This document shows positions 13,284 through 21,815 of a DNA stretch of 64,000 nt, piece after piece (within the stretch, counting starts at the first letter, position 1; each line of letters opens with the position of its first letter). The position numbers were made by a program, and so were the translations under genes. The DNA is from Corynebacterium endometrii (GTDB lineage: Bacteria > Actinomycetota > Actinomycetes > Mycobacteriales > Mycobacteriaceae). A model generated the notes under the pieces. It did not search any database. It had not been told where the DNA came from and saw only the letters and a program-made list of their open reading frames with translations. The DNA lies in assembly GCF_004795735.1 (NCBI RefSeq), contig NZ_CP039247.1:1-64000 (forward strand), written 5' to 3'.

Positions 13284-14162
13284 ATGGCTAACAATCGTCA
13301 GATCCGCGACCTTTTCAATGCAACCGCTTATGACTCCAATGGTGACAAGCTGGGAGACATCAAGGAAGTATTCGTCAATGACTCCACCGGCCAGCCCGAT
13401 TTCATCGAGGTAAGCCACGGCCTGTTCGGCCTTTCCTCCTCCCTTGTTCCACTGCGCGGCCACCGCGTAGAGGGCGAGGATCTCCGCCTGGCTTTCCCTA
13501 AGGAGCTCATCAAGGACGCGCCCGAGTTCAACCAGGACTCCCACCTGTCCGATACCGAGCTGGAGAAGCTCTACGCCCACTACTCCCTGCAGGACGTTGA
13601 GGACGTAGAGACCTACGAGGCTGACGCCCCAGCCCAGGGCGTTGACGGCCGCCGCGATACCGGCCTTGGCGCTGCGGAAACCGGCGCGGGCGTGGCTGGC
13701 GCTGGCGTGGCTGGCGCGGGCGTGGCCGCCGAGGCTAACGCCGATCGCCGCGATGCAGCGGCCACCGCTGAAACCGCTGGCGCCGCTGACTCCACCGAAA
13801 ACAGCGGCCTGGTCCGCTCTGAGGAGCGCCTGAACGTTGACAAGGAGCGCGTGCAGACCGGCGAGGCCCGCCTGCGCAAGTACGTTGTGCATGACACCGA
13901 GACCGTCGAGGTTCCGGTTGAGCGCGAAGTGGTCTCCGTGGAGCGCACCCCAATCGACGGCGCCGAGGCCGCTGACTTCGATGGCAAGCTTGCCAACGAT
14001 GAGGAGACCATCACCATCTCCGAGGAGCGCGTGAACGTGACCAAGGAAACCGTTCCAGTGGAAAAGGTTGAGCTCAAGAAGGAAACCGTCCGCGATACCG
14101 AGACGGTGACTGAGGACGTTGCCCGCGAAGAGTTCGACATCGATGGCGATGTTCGCAAGTAG
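13284..14162 (+). CDS. PRC-barrel and DUF2382 stress protein
   Basis: A 292-residue protein in three parts. A PRC-barrel domain covers about residues 5-85 (RDLFNATAYDSNGDKLGDIKEVFVND). An Ala/Gly-rich linker follows (about 115-170). A YsnF/AvaK-type DUF2382 domain covers about 175-285, with repeated SEERLNV, EVPVEREVVSVER and SEERVNVTKETVPVEK strands. It is very acidic and has no signal peptide. AAGGAG precedes the ATG. Relatives are linked to general stress, but no specific activity is known. Confidence 0.85.
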   Translation: MANNRQIRDLFNATAYDSNGDKLGDIKEVFVNDSTGQPDFIEVSHGLFGLSSSLVPLRGHRVEGEDLRLAFPKELIKDAPEFNQDSHLSDTELEKLYAHYSLQDVEDVETYEADAPAQGVDGRRDTGLGAAETGAGVAGAGVAGAGVAAEANADRRDAAATAETAGAADSTENSGLVRSEERLNVDKERVQTGEARLRKYVVHDTETVEVPVEREVVSVERTPIDGAEAADFDGKLANDEETITISEERVNVTKETVPVEKVELKKETVRDTETVTEDVAREEFDIDGDVRK

Positions 14163-14245
14163 ACCTGGCGCGCCATCGCCATCAACCCGTCCGCGCCGCG
14201 CGGAAGGCCTAGGCGCCTAAGGCGCGCACTTGGCTAAACAAATAT

Positions 14246-14282
14246 AAGGCCACCACCGTTGGGTTTCTCCGGTGGTGGCCTT
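14246..14282 (+). terminator. Hairpin after the PRC-barrel gene
   Basis: A perfect 12-bp stem, AAGGCCACCACC (14246-14257), pairs with 14271-14282 around a 13-nt loop. It has no T-run, so termination is weaker or it also acts as an upstream hairpin for the next gene. Confidence 0.7.
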
Positions 14283-14312
14283 CGGCGATCCGAAATATGT
14301 ACTCTGGTGCGC

Positions 14313-15392
14313 ATGTCTAATACTCTCTTTGATTCGATTCGCTTGGGATCTACTACCGCAGCTAACCGCGTGGTGATGGCGCCATTGACGCGCCTGCGCG
14401 CGGGCACCGAAGGCGTGCCCAACGAGCTTTTGACCACGTATTACACCCAGCGGGCCAGCGCGGGCCTGGTGGTGACGGAGGGCGCGTGGCCGGTCATTGA
14501 GGGTCGCACGTGGTACGGCCAGCCGGGCATCGAGACCCAGGAGCAGCAGGATGCGTGGGCCCGAGTCGCGGACTCCGTCCATGCCGAAGGAGGGCTCATC
14601 GCCATGCAGATCATGCACGGCGGCCGCATCTCCCACCCGGAGCTAACGGGGACCGGGCGTACGGTGGGCGCAAGCCCCATCGCTCCGCCCAACCCCATCC
14701 GCATTTCCACCGGCAAGGCGGATTCGCCGGCGCCCCACGCGCTGACCGAGGAGGAAATCCGGGAGGTTATCCAGGGATTCGTCAAGGCCGCCCGCCGCGC
14801 GGTGGATGCGGGGATGGACGCGGTGCAGATCCACGGCGCTAACGGCTACCTGTTGCATCAGTTCCTGTCCCCGGCGTCCAACCAGCGTACGGACGGCTAT
14901 GGCGGCACGCCGGCCAACCACGCGCGTCTGCTGTCCGAGGTCATCCGCGCCGTGGCCGGCGAAATTGGCCCCGAGCGCACCGGCTTCCGCCTCTCTCCGC
15001 AGCACAACATCCAGGGTGCAGAAGAACTCGATGCGGAATTTACCAAGGAGGTTTACCTGGCCCTCGCGCGCAATATCGCCGATCTGCCGCTGCACCACGT
15101 GGATATCCTCAATGCGGATCCCGCCAGCGACCTGATTCAGGCCATTCGCGGTGAAATCAACGCGCCGTTCATCGCCAACTCGGGCTTCGGCACGCAGACC
15201 ACCCGCGAGGAGGCCATGGGCTTGGTTGCAGACGGCGTAGCCGACGCCATCTCCGTTGGCCGCCCCATCATCGCCAACCCCGATCTGGTTCGCCGCTGGC
15301 GCGAGGATCTGCCGGAAAACGAGCCGGACCAGGATACGTTCTACACAGAAGGCGCCGCCGGCTACACGGACTACCCGTTCTACGAGGGCTAA
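14313..15392 (+). CDS. Old yellow enzyme family NADH:flavin oxidoreductase
   Basis: A 359-residue FMN-dependent ene-reductase of the NemA/OYE type, an 8-stranded TIM barrel. Seen motifs are NRVVMAPLTRLRA near the N-terminus, QIMHGGRISHP, the substrate-binding pair in IHGANGYLLHQFLSPASNQRTDGYGG, and FIANSGFG near the phosphate site. It presumably reduces activated alkenes or quinones with NAD(P)H. ATG 14313 is chosen over the upstream in-frame start at 14259, which lies inside the preceding hairpin. No ribosome site is seen, and TACTCT 7 bp upstream could be a leaderless -10. It is a single-gene unit. Confidence 0.92.
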   Translation: MSNTLFDSIRLGSTTAANRVVMAPLTRLRAGTEGVPNELLTTYYTQRASAGLVVTEGAWPVIEGRTWYGQPGIETQEQQDAWARVADSVHAEGGLIAMQIMHGGRISHPELTGTGRTVGASPIAPPNPIRISTGKADSPAPHALTEEEIREVIQGFVKAARRAVDAGMDAVQIHGANGYLLHQFLSPASNQRTDGYGGTPANHARLLSEVIRAVAGEIGPERTGFRLSPQHNIQGAEELDAEFTKEVYLALARNIADLPLHHVDILNADPASDLIQAIRGEINAPFIANSGFGTQTTREEAMGLVADGVADAISVGRPIIANPDLVRRWREDLPENEPDQDTFYTEGAAGYTDYPFYEG

Positions 15393-15527
15393 ATAAAGCA
15401 GGCTAGGTTCCTCCCCGCCGCGGTTTAGGCCGGGCCGCCCGCGCCGGCCGCCTGTCCCGGGGAGCGGCCGGTCGCACCGCGGATTTTGTGCTTTGCTCAT
15501 TAAAGGGCTAGGCTTTTGGGTACCCAC

Positions 15528-15600
15528 GGGGCATTAGCTCAATTGGTAGAGCATCTGCTTTGCAAGCAGAAGGTCAGGAGTTCGATTCTCCTATGCTCCA
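15528..15600 (+). tRNA. tRNA-Ala (UGC), copy 2
   Basis: Sequence identical to the tRNA at 12588-12660, with the same anticodon loop TTTGCAA. It is followed by its own terminator. The duplicate is transcribed alone. Confidence 0.97.
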
Positions 15601-15608
15601 CAGCTGAA

Positions 15609-15636
15609 AGAGACTCACAGCATTGTGAGTCTCTTT
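15609..15636 (+). terminator. Terminator after tRNA-Ala copy 2
   Basis: Stem AGAGACTCACA pairs with TGTGAGTCTCT around a short loop and is followed by TTTTT. Confidence 0.9.
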
Positions 15637-15779
15637 TTCGTTTAGCGGACCTTCCGCCGCTAAACCAAACGCCCACCTAGCTGCCGTTTTCCGAGTCTAC
15701 CGGCGGCTTCTGCACGCAATTTCATCTGGTGGTAGGCTGAAATAGTTCAAACCCCAAACTATCAAAAAGGTTGTGAGTT

Positions 15780-16187
15780 ATGTCTTCGCTATCTTCCGTA
15801 GCACTCCGCCTGATTCCGGCGGCTTTTATTATCAACTCCGGCGCTGGCAAGCTGGGTATGGATGCTGAGGCCTCCGCTGGCCTGCAGCAGTTCGCCGCAA
15901 CCGGCATTCCACTGCTGAAGAAGCTTCCTTCAGAAAAGTTCGCCAAGTACATCGGCGGCTCTGAACTGGCCGTCGGCGGCGCCCTGCTAGCGCCGTTCGT
16001 GCCTAATCGCCTGGCCGGCGCTGCCCTGACCGCTTTCGGCAGCGGCCTGCTGACCCTTTACTTCAATAATGACGGCAACACCTTAGATGATGGCATCCGC
16101 CCATCCCAGGACGGCCTGGTTCTGGCTAAGGATTCCTGGCTCGTGGCCATTGGCCTCGGCCTGCTTCTGTCCGATAAGGACAAGTAA
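15780..16187 (+). CDS. DoxX-like membrane protein
   Basis: A 135-residue protein with three or four hydrophobic segments. The opening RLIPAAFIINSGAGKLGMD and the central IGGSELAVGGALLAPFVPN resemble DoxX/DoxD-family small membrane proteins. In that family the role is often in thiol or redox stress, but no activity can be read from this sequence. It stands alone between a terminator and a strong hairpin. The start ATG follows AGGTTGTGAG. Confidence 0.7.
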   Translation: MSSLSSVALRLIPAAFIINSGAGKLGMDAEASAGLQQFAATGIPLLKKLPSEKFAKYIGGSELAVGGALLAPFVPNRLAGAALTAFGSGLLTLYFNNDGNTLDDGIRPSQDGLVLAKDSWLVAIGLGLLLSDKDK

Positions 16188-16210
16188 ACCGGCGCAGATA
16201 GCGCACCGCC

Positions 16211-16257
16211 TCCAGCCCCCGCCCGTGACTCGAGCAGTTACCGGGACGGGGGCTGGA
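16211..16257 (+). terminator. Terminator after the DoxX-like gene
   Basis: An 11-bp stem, TCCAGCCCCCG (16211-16221), pairs with 16247-16257. The loop is 25 nt. Confidence 0.7.
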
Positions 16258-16356
16258 AGCATATGGCTCATAGGGCAAGGGAAAGCCTGATAGAGCCGCG
16301 GTCAACTTCTCAGTAGCTGCCGCGTCGCCACAGAGGGCCAAGGATTTCCCGGGCCG

Positions 16357-16746
16357 CTACTTCTCCCAGTAGGTCTCCGGGCCGGTTTCGGGGGCCGGTT
16401 CACCACTAAGTTCCGCAACGCCACGCAGGATTTCGCCGATCAGCACCGGCATGCGGTCCAGGTCCTCCCAGCGGCGCAGCACGCCTACACGGGTAGGGAG
16501 TTTGCCGCGCAGGCCCTGCTCACGCAGGATGGCGGATGCTGTCAGGTTGATCACGCCGTTAAAGCCCGCCAGGCGCTTATTCTCTGAGCGAAGATGGTTC
16601 ATGGCATCTTCGATCCAGCGGGAGGCGCGCGCGGTCCGCGGGCCGATGTTCAGCTTGGCGGCGGCTGACTCTTCCTCAGCCGTGACGGGGGCATGCAGCA
16701 GGTATTCAACGGCCGCTTTGTGATCAAGGAAGTGTGGTTCGGTCAT
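16357..16746 (-). CDS. Hypothetical cytoplasmic protein
   Basis: 129 residues beginning MTEPHFLDHKAAVEYLLHAP. It is mostly helical, with no signal peptide or membrane segment. The sequence ends in a Pro/Glu-rich tail. ATG 16746 is preferred over the open extension to 16827, which runs into the 66-bp repeat region. Family not recognised. It lies downstream of the deacetylase gene on the same strand, separated from it by the repeat element. Confidence 0.65.
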   Translation of the reverse strand: MTEPHFLDHKAAVEYLLHAPVTAEEESAAAKLNIGPRTARASRWIEDAMNHLRSENKRLAGFNGVINLTASAILREQGLRGKLPTRVGVLRRWEDLDRMPVLIGEILRGVAELSGEPAPETGPETYWEK

Positions 16747-16830
16747 GCCCTTCAATCTAGGCAAAACCATGCTTGCGCGTGTGATTCCCGCCGTTTCGTG
16801 CTGGACTGCGGAACGCCTGCCCGGCAAAAC

Positions 16831-16896
16831 GCAACAATCCCGTTCGATCCGTGCCCTAGACGGGCGGAATTCGCAGAGATCGAACGGGATTGTTGC
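16831..16896. repeat. 66-bp inverted-repeat element, copy 2
   Basis: Arms at 16831-16849 and 16878-16896 are identical to copy 1 (7634-7699). The 28-nt loop has the same length but an unrelated sequence. It sits between the 3' end of the deacetylase gene and the start of the next minus-strand gene, so in its transcript it is a 3' or intercistronic hairpin followed by GTTTT. Confidence 0.9.
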
Positions 16897-16916
16897 ATCC
16901 TTGCGCCCTCCCCGGC

Positions 16917-17762
16917 CTACCGGTGGCTGTAGACCCGGCCCGGGGTGGCCGCGGGGATCATGTGGTCCAGGCTCACGGGCTCGAGCCCCTTGGCCCTAAG
17001 GCCGTCAACTATGCATTCCGCGGCGTCCACTGTGGTGGAGTGGATGTCATGCATCAAGATGATGTGTCCGGCCGCAGCCTGGTCCACGGCGACCCGGCAG
17101 GTGCGCTGGGGATCCCTGTGTTGCCAGTCCAGGGTGTCTACCTGCCAGAATGCGATGGCCATGCCTTCGTCGCGGGCGATGCCGGTCACCGTGTCATTCA
17201 TTGCGCCATACGGTGGGCGCATCCAGTGGGGGCGCGTGCCGGTGGCGGATTCAACCGCATCGTTGGTCTCGCGGATTTCCCCGCGCACCCGGTCCGCGCT
17301 CAGCGCGGTCATCTCCGAGTGGGTCGCGCCGTGATTGCCCACGGTGTGGCCATGGCCCGTCATGCGCTGGAGCGTCTTGGGCATCTTCCGGGCATTGGGC
17401 GCGGTGACGAAGAAGGAGGCCGTGGCCTTTTTGTCCTTCAGGATGCCCAGCAGGCGGTTGGTGGGGGCCGCGGGTCCATCATCAAAGGTCAGCGCCACGC
17501 AGTTGCCGCAATCCCGCGCGCGCCGGGGCGCGGTCCGGGGTGCGGGTTTATCCACTAACCCCAGGTTTTGCGCGTGACCCTTTATCACGGGATTATCCTT
17601 GATTTCGCGGGGGAGGGCGGAGTAGGCGTCTTTGGCGGCGCTAGTTACGGCGTGCTGTACTGCGCTGGAGCCCAAGTTCGGCGCGGCCGCGGCCGGGGTC
17701 AGGCTCAGCGCCGTGGCGGTGAGGATGGCGGCGGCGGATAGGGGCAAGCGGTGGAATTTCAC
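16917..17762 (-). CDS. Secreted polysaccharide deacetylase (NodB family)
   Basis: A 281-residue protein with a Sec signal peptide (cleavage near AAA-APN). A NodB/CE4 domain follows from about residue 88. The metal and catalytic motifs are all visible: TFDDGP (motif 1), NHGATHSEM (motif 2, H-x3-H type), RPPYG (motif 3), VDTLDW (motif 4) and LMHDIH (motif 5). It should remove N-acetyl groups from peptidoglycan or another cell-wall glycan outside the membrane. It is transcribed alone and ends just before the 66-bp repeat. Confidence 0.93.
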   Translation of the reverse strand: MKFHRLPLSAAAILTATALSLTPAAAAPNLGSSAVQHAVTSAAKDAYSALPREIKDNPVIKGHAQNLGLVDKPAPRTAPRRARDCGNCVALTFDDGPAAPTNRLLGILKDKKATASFFVTAPNARKMPKTLQRMTGHGHTVGNHGATHSEMTALSADRVRGEIRETNDAVESATGTRPHWMRPPYGAMNDTVTGIARDEGMAIAFWQVDTLDWQHRDPQRTCRVAVDQAAAGHIILMHDIHSTTVDAAECIVDGLRAKGLEPVSLDHMIPAATPGRVYSHR

Positions 17763-17862
17763 ACGTATATCTTTAGCGGTTGGGGCCCGGAAGCAACGAG
17801 CGACACGGTGAAAATAGTGAATTAAAGTGAAAGATGTGACGCATGTTGCATTCTTCGCGCGG

Positions 17863-17868
17863 TAGTGT
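17863..17868 (+). promoter_or_regulatory. -10 element of the MFS gene
   Basis: TAGTGT ends 7 bp before GTG 17876. No ribosome site is visible, which suggests a leaderless GTG transcript. Confidence 0.45.
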
Positions 17869-17875
17869 GTAGTCC

Positions 17876-19036
17876 GTGGCTGACATGAACAGGCAAAATC
17901 GAACCTCCCGCAGGGCCCAGCGCTTCCTGGCGTTCACTCACATCACCGTGGATTTCTACCAGGGAGCGCTGCCCGCGCTGGTGCCCATCTTCGTGGCGGA
18001 GCGAAATTACAGTTATGCCGCGGCCGCCGCGGTGGTGCTGGCCAGCTCGCTCGCCTCATCCATCATCCAGCCGCTCTTTGGCGTGATGGGTGACCGTTTC
18101 CGCATCCCCGGCATTGTTCCCGCGGCCGTGGCGCTGGCGGGGCTCGGCATGGGACTTTTTGTGTTGACGGATTCGTTATTCATTACCGGCATTTTCGCCG
18201 CCATCAGCGGCGTTGGCGTCGCCGCATTTCATCCCGACGCCGCCAAGAAGGCCCGCCACATCGCCGGCGACGATGATGTGGTGCTGTCATGGTTCTCGCT
18301 GGGTGGCAACCTCGGTTTCGCGGTGGCCCCGCTCTACGTGGGCGTGACCGTGGGGATCCTGGGCCTGGATTGGGCCTGGCTGCTGGGGCTTCCGGCCGTT
18401 GCTGGCCTTGTGAGCCTTGTGATGGTGGACCGGATCCTTGGCCCGAATTGGCGGCCGGCGAGCCGCCGCCGCGGCCCCATGGATACGGACGATTGGCGCG
18501 GGTTTGCCAAGCTCGTGGCCGTGGTCATCGCCCGCTCCATAATCTTTGTGGCCACCGCCAGCTTCATCGTGGTCTACATGCAGCAGGAGCGGGGCCTGAG
18601 TTCTTTCTGGGCGCAGGCCGCGCTGTTTATCTTCTACATCGGCGGCGCGATTGGAACCCTGATGGGCGGAACCCTGGCCCGGAGGTTCTCCCGCATCGCG
18701 GTGGTCCAGGCGGCCTACGCGGCGCTCATCCCCGTCTTCATCGCCATGCTGTTGGTCCCCGGCCCGCTAGCGCTCTTCTTCGTGGCGCTGGCCTCCCTGC
18801 TGTTCTTTGTGCCGTTTAGCCTGCAGGTCTCCCTGGGCCAGGATTACCTGCCCAATAACATGGGCACCGCGGCGGGCGTGACCCTCGGCCTGGCGGTGTC
18901 CGCCGGCGGCGTGGCCTCCCCGGTGGTGGGCGCGGTGGCGGACAATTTTGGACTGTTAAAAGCGCTGCTGCCGCTGGTGATATTCCCAGCGGCAGCGAGC
19001 GTGTTGCTAACGAGGATGCGCGACCCGCGCCTGTAG
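17876..19036 (+). CDS. MFS exporter, fosmidomycin-resistance (Fsr) type
   Basis: A 386-residue major facilitator with about 12 hydrophobic segments. The start of the transport domain, HITVDFYQGALPALVPIFVAE, and the loop MGDRFRIPG resemble the Fsr group. Near the end of helix 4 is the typical GVAAFHPDAAKKAR. GTG 17876 is favoured by the -10 spacing; ATG 17885 is an alternative. The substrate cannot be read from the sequence. It ends 6 bp before the convergent nucleotidase gene. Confidence 0.85.
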   Translation: MADMNRQNRTSRRAQRFLAFTHITVDFYQGALPALVPIFVAERNYSYAAAAAVVLASSLASSIIQPLFGVMGDRFRIPGIVPAAVALAGLGMGLFVLTDSLFITGIFAAISGVGVAAFHPDAAKKARHIAGDDDVVLSWFSLGGNLGFAVAPLYVGVTVGILGLDWAWLLGLPAVAGLVSLVMVDRILGPNWRPASRRRGPMDTDDWRGFAKLVAVVIARSIIFVATASFIVVYMQQERGLSSFWAQAALFIFYIGGAIGTLMGGTLARRFSRIAVVQAAYAALIPVFIAMLLVPGPLALFFVALASLLFFVPFSLQVSLGQDYLPNNMGTAAGVTLGLAVSAGGVASPVVGAVADNFGLLKALLPLVIFPAAASVLLTRMRDPRL

Positions 19037-19042
19037 CGGTCC

Positions 19043-21130
19043 CTAGAGGTTAGCCGCGGCCTTGAGCTGCTCCAGCGCGTCACGCAGCGGGGCGGGCAGG
19101 TTGCCGGAGAAGGATATGACCAGCGCGATGACCGCGGCGATGGCGGCCGCGATGCCTACCGCGGCACCGGCGGAGGAGCCGGAGTCAGATTCGGAGTCAG
19201 AACCGGAGCTGGAGGAGGGGGCGTCGGGCGTGGCGCCGGAGGCGGGGAGCACGGTGACCGGGACGGTGACCTTCGTTCCCTGGTCCGTGGTGATGACGAA
19301 CTCCTGCTCACCCTCGAGAGCCTTAGGGACGGTGAGCTCTACGGTGGCGCGGCCGCGGTGGTTGAGCTGCTCGTCGCCCTCCTGAGCGGCGTTATCGATG
19401 GCGGCCTCCCCGGTTGCCGATCCCAGCGCCACGGCGGCGGTGGTGGCCATCGGTTCGCCCTCGGAGGTGTAATTCAGCGAGCTCAGCGAAACGGTGACCT
19501 TCTCGCCAGCGGTGACCTCCTTCGGGGCCTGGACGCCCACGGCGGTCTGGGCGGTGGGTAGGGCGGAATCCTCGGACGCCATGTAGTCCACCAGCGCGGT
19601 GACGTCCAGCAGGCCAACGTCCGTCATGGTGCCGTTAGCCAGGGACGTAAAGCCATCGCCGCCCTCGAGCAGGAAGGTGGATGCGGCCACGGTGTACTCC
19701 CGGTCCGGGTCTATTGGCTCGCCGTTGATGGTGGCCGAGATGATGCGTGAACCCTGCTCCGCGGACGGGTCAAAGGCATAGGAGACGCTGGGGGACAGGC
19801 CCAGGGCCAGGCGCGTGCGCTCGGCGCCGGGCTGCCACTGCGCCTCCAGGGCCTCGATGATGTCCGCGCCGGTCAGCGTGGTGTAGCCAATGTTGTTGCC
19901 GAAAGGCTGCGCGGTTAAAACCTGCTCATAGGTCACGTCCCCCGCGGGGATGTCCGCGCGCACGCCACCGGCGTTCATCATGCCCAGGTCAACCTCCTGG
20001 CCAATCTGGGCGGACATGGCCCAGCGCGCGGACTCCGCGATGTAGTTATTTGCCGTTGACTCAACACCGCGGTTGGAGCCGGATTTGGCGCCCTCATCGG
20101 AACCGCGGGTCAGCGGGTGCTCCAGGGTTGCCACAACCTGCTGGCCCAGCTCGGCGGCCTCAGCCTGCGCCTGGGAGACGATGGCCTCCACCGCCGGATC
20201 CGGGGTCAGGGACTCCGCGGCCGTGGCATCGTACTGGGTGATCTTCACGTCAACGAGCCGGTCCGCGTCAAGGTCATAGGTGATATCCGCGTCGTTGAGC
20301 AGCTTGCCGTACTCCCAGCCCTGCGCCCAGTGCAGCGGGAGTGCGTCCTGGCGCTCGACGGTGCCGGCGGACTTGGCGTGGGAATCGCCGCCGAAGAGGA
20401 TATCGACGTCCGCGTTGAACTGCTGGGCGAAGTCGGCGGCATCCTCGTGGAAGAGGGCGATGACCACGTCGGCCTCGCCGGATTCCTTGAGGCGGGAAGC
20501 CTCGGCGTTGGTGGCCTCAACCGGGTCGGTGATTTGGATGCCCTCGAGCGCCGAGGGGGACACCTTCTGCACGGTCTGGGAGGTCACGGCGCCCACGTAG
20601 CCAACCTTGACGCCATCAATGTCCTCGACGTGGGATGCGGGAAGCGCCGGGGTGCCGTCCGTGTGGAACACGTTGGCGCCCAGGATGGGGTAGGCAGAGG
20701 CGCGCTGGATGCGGTCAGTTATGTCCGCGAAGCCCTTATCGAATTCGTGGTTGCCGACGGCGGAAGCGTCAACCCCCATCGCGTTCAGGGCGTCGAGGGT
20801 GTACTGATCCTCGGACAAAGCGGAGACGAATGCGGAACCGCCAACATTATCGCCGGAGGTGGTCAGGTTGTACTCCTGGCCCTCGTTGACCTTCTTGATC
20901 AGCGCCGCGAGGTGGGCGGCGCCCATCTCCGTGCCGGCGGCGGCTGGCTCCTCGCCGCCTATCTGGGTCTCCAAGTGGCCGTGGAGGTCAGTGAAGTTCG
21001 TCACCGAGAACGTGACCTGCTCGCCGGTCTGTGCGAATGCTGCCGGGGTGAAGGTAGCGGCGGTGCCCAGGGCCGTCACGATGGCCAGGGGAGTGCGGGA
21101 CCGGCGGTGGCGGCGGCTGGAAAAAGACAT
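19043..21130 (-). CDS. Secreted bifunctional UDP-sugar hydrolase / 5'-nucleotidase
   Basis: A 695-residue UshA-like enzyme. The signal peptide ends near AFA-QTG. The metallophosphatase domain has NFTDLHGHL, GDNVGGS, GNHEFDKGF and GGDSHAK, the two-metal site. The 5'-nucleotidase C-terminal domain spans about residues 330-545 (NMGYTT-like stacking region, GGDGFTSLANG). An Ig-like segment, a Ser/Asp-rich linker and a C-terminal transmembrane helix anchor it to the membrane; no LPXTG is present. ATG 21130 has AAGGAG 5 bp upstream. It likely scavenges phosphate and nucleosides from extracellular nucleotides. Confidence 0.93.
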   Translation of the reverse strand: MSFSSRRHRRSRTPLAIVTALGTAATFTPAAFAQTGEQVTFSVTNFTDLHGHLETQIGGEEPAAAGTEMGAAHLAALIKKVNEGQEYNLTTSGDNVGGSAFVSALSEDQYTLDALNAMGVDASAVGNHEFDKGFADITDRIQRASAYPILGANVFHTDGTPALPASHVEDIDGVKVGYVGAVTSQTVQKVSPSALEGIQITDPVEATNAEASRLKESGEADVVIALFHEDAADFAQQFNADVDILFGGDSHAKSAGTVERQDALPLHWAQGWEYGKLLNDADITYDLDADRLVDVKITQYDATAAESLTPDPAVEAIVSQAQAEAAELGQQVVATLEHPLTRGSDEGAKSGSNRGVESTANNYIAESARWAMSAQIGQEVDLGMMNAGGVRADIPAGDVTYEQVLTAQPFGNNIGYTTLTGADIIEALEAQWQPGAERTRLALGLSPSVSYAFDPSAEQGSRIISATINGEPIDPDREYTVAASTFLLEGGDGFTSLANGTMTDVGLLDVTALVDYMASEDSALPTAQTAVGVQAPKEVTAGEKVTVSLSSLNYTSEGEPMATTAAVALGSATGEAAIDNAAQEGDEQLNHRGRATVELTVPKALEGEQEFVITTDQGTKVTVPVTVLPASGATPDAPSSSSGSDSESDSGSSAGAAVGIAAAIAAVIALVISFSGNLPAPLRDALEQLKAAANL

Positions 21131-21251
21131 GTAACTCCTTGGAAAGTCCTGCGGAATCCGGAAGGGATATTGATCTCGCAAGGATTTGTAACCCGGCCGG
21201 GGAGCTTCGGCAACCGCTGGGGTAAGAGTTCACATTCCCGTTAACCGGCGT

Positions 21252-21737
21252 TTAGAAACGCTTGACCAACACGTAATGCTCCGAATGCTCATCCACGTCC
21301 ACGAAACCCACATGGCGATACAGGCGGGCCGCGCGCGGATTGTCATGCGCCACGGACAAGGAGATGCCGGGCGCGCCCAGCTCACGGGCCAGCTGCGCCG
21401 CGGCTTCCAGCAATTCGGTGCCCAAACCCTGGCCCTTGTACCGCCCCTCCACGGCGATGGCGAGTTCCGGGATGCCCTCTTCCACATGGCCGAAGCCGTG
21501 CTCCGCCTCGGTGCCCCAATTAAGCCACACCCCACCGGCCGGATTGATGCCGTCCCAGGCGATGATGGCGCCGCCCTCCGGCGTCCACTTGTCCACGTAG
21601 TACGGGAACCAGTTACTAGCCTCTGGGGGCAGCGGCTTCGATTCGTCGCCGTAGACCTCCGTGAGGAAGTTCAAACGGGCAATGTATGTGCGGTCAGATT
21701 CGGTGGCGCGGCGAAGCTCAAAAGTGTGTTCAGGCAT
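21252..21737 (-). CDS. GNAT family N-acetyltransferase
   Basis: 161 residues, one GNAT fold. Motif A is RYKGQGLGTELLEAAA, the acetyl-CoA pyrophosphate loop. Motif B is NPRAARLYRHVGF near the C-terminus. The acceptor substrate is unknown. It is divergent from the Ldh-type gene, with 78 bp between the two starts. Confidence 0.9.
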   Translation of the reverse strand: MPEHTFELRRATESDRTYIARLNFLTEVYGDESKPLPPEASNWFPYYVDKWTPEGGAIIAWDGINPAGGVWLNWGTEAEHGFGHVEEGIPELAIAVEGRYKGQGLGTELLEAAAQLARELGAPGISLSVAHDNPRAARLYRHVGFVDVDEHSEHYVLVKRF

Positions 21738-21815
21738 GCCGCCTAGCCTACGTCTGAGGGTGGGCTGCGGGCCAGCTCTTTAAAACTTCCGATTCCGCTG
21801 CCACAATGGACGGCC

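Noticed and set aside
20117..21244. 375-codon plus-strand open frame opposite the nucleotidase gene
   Set aside because: Antisense shadow; the minus-strand gene has all catalytic motifs and a ribosome site.
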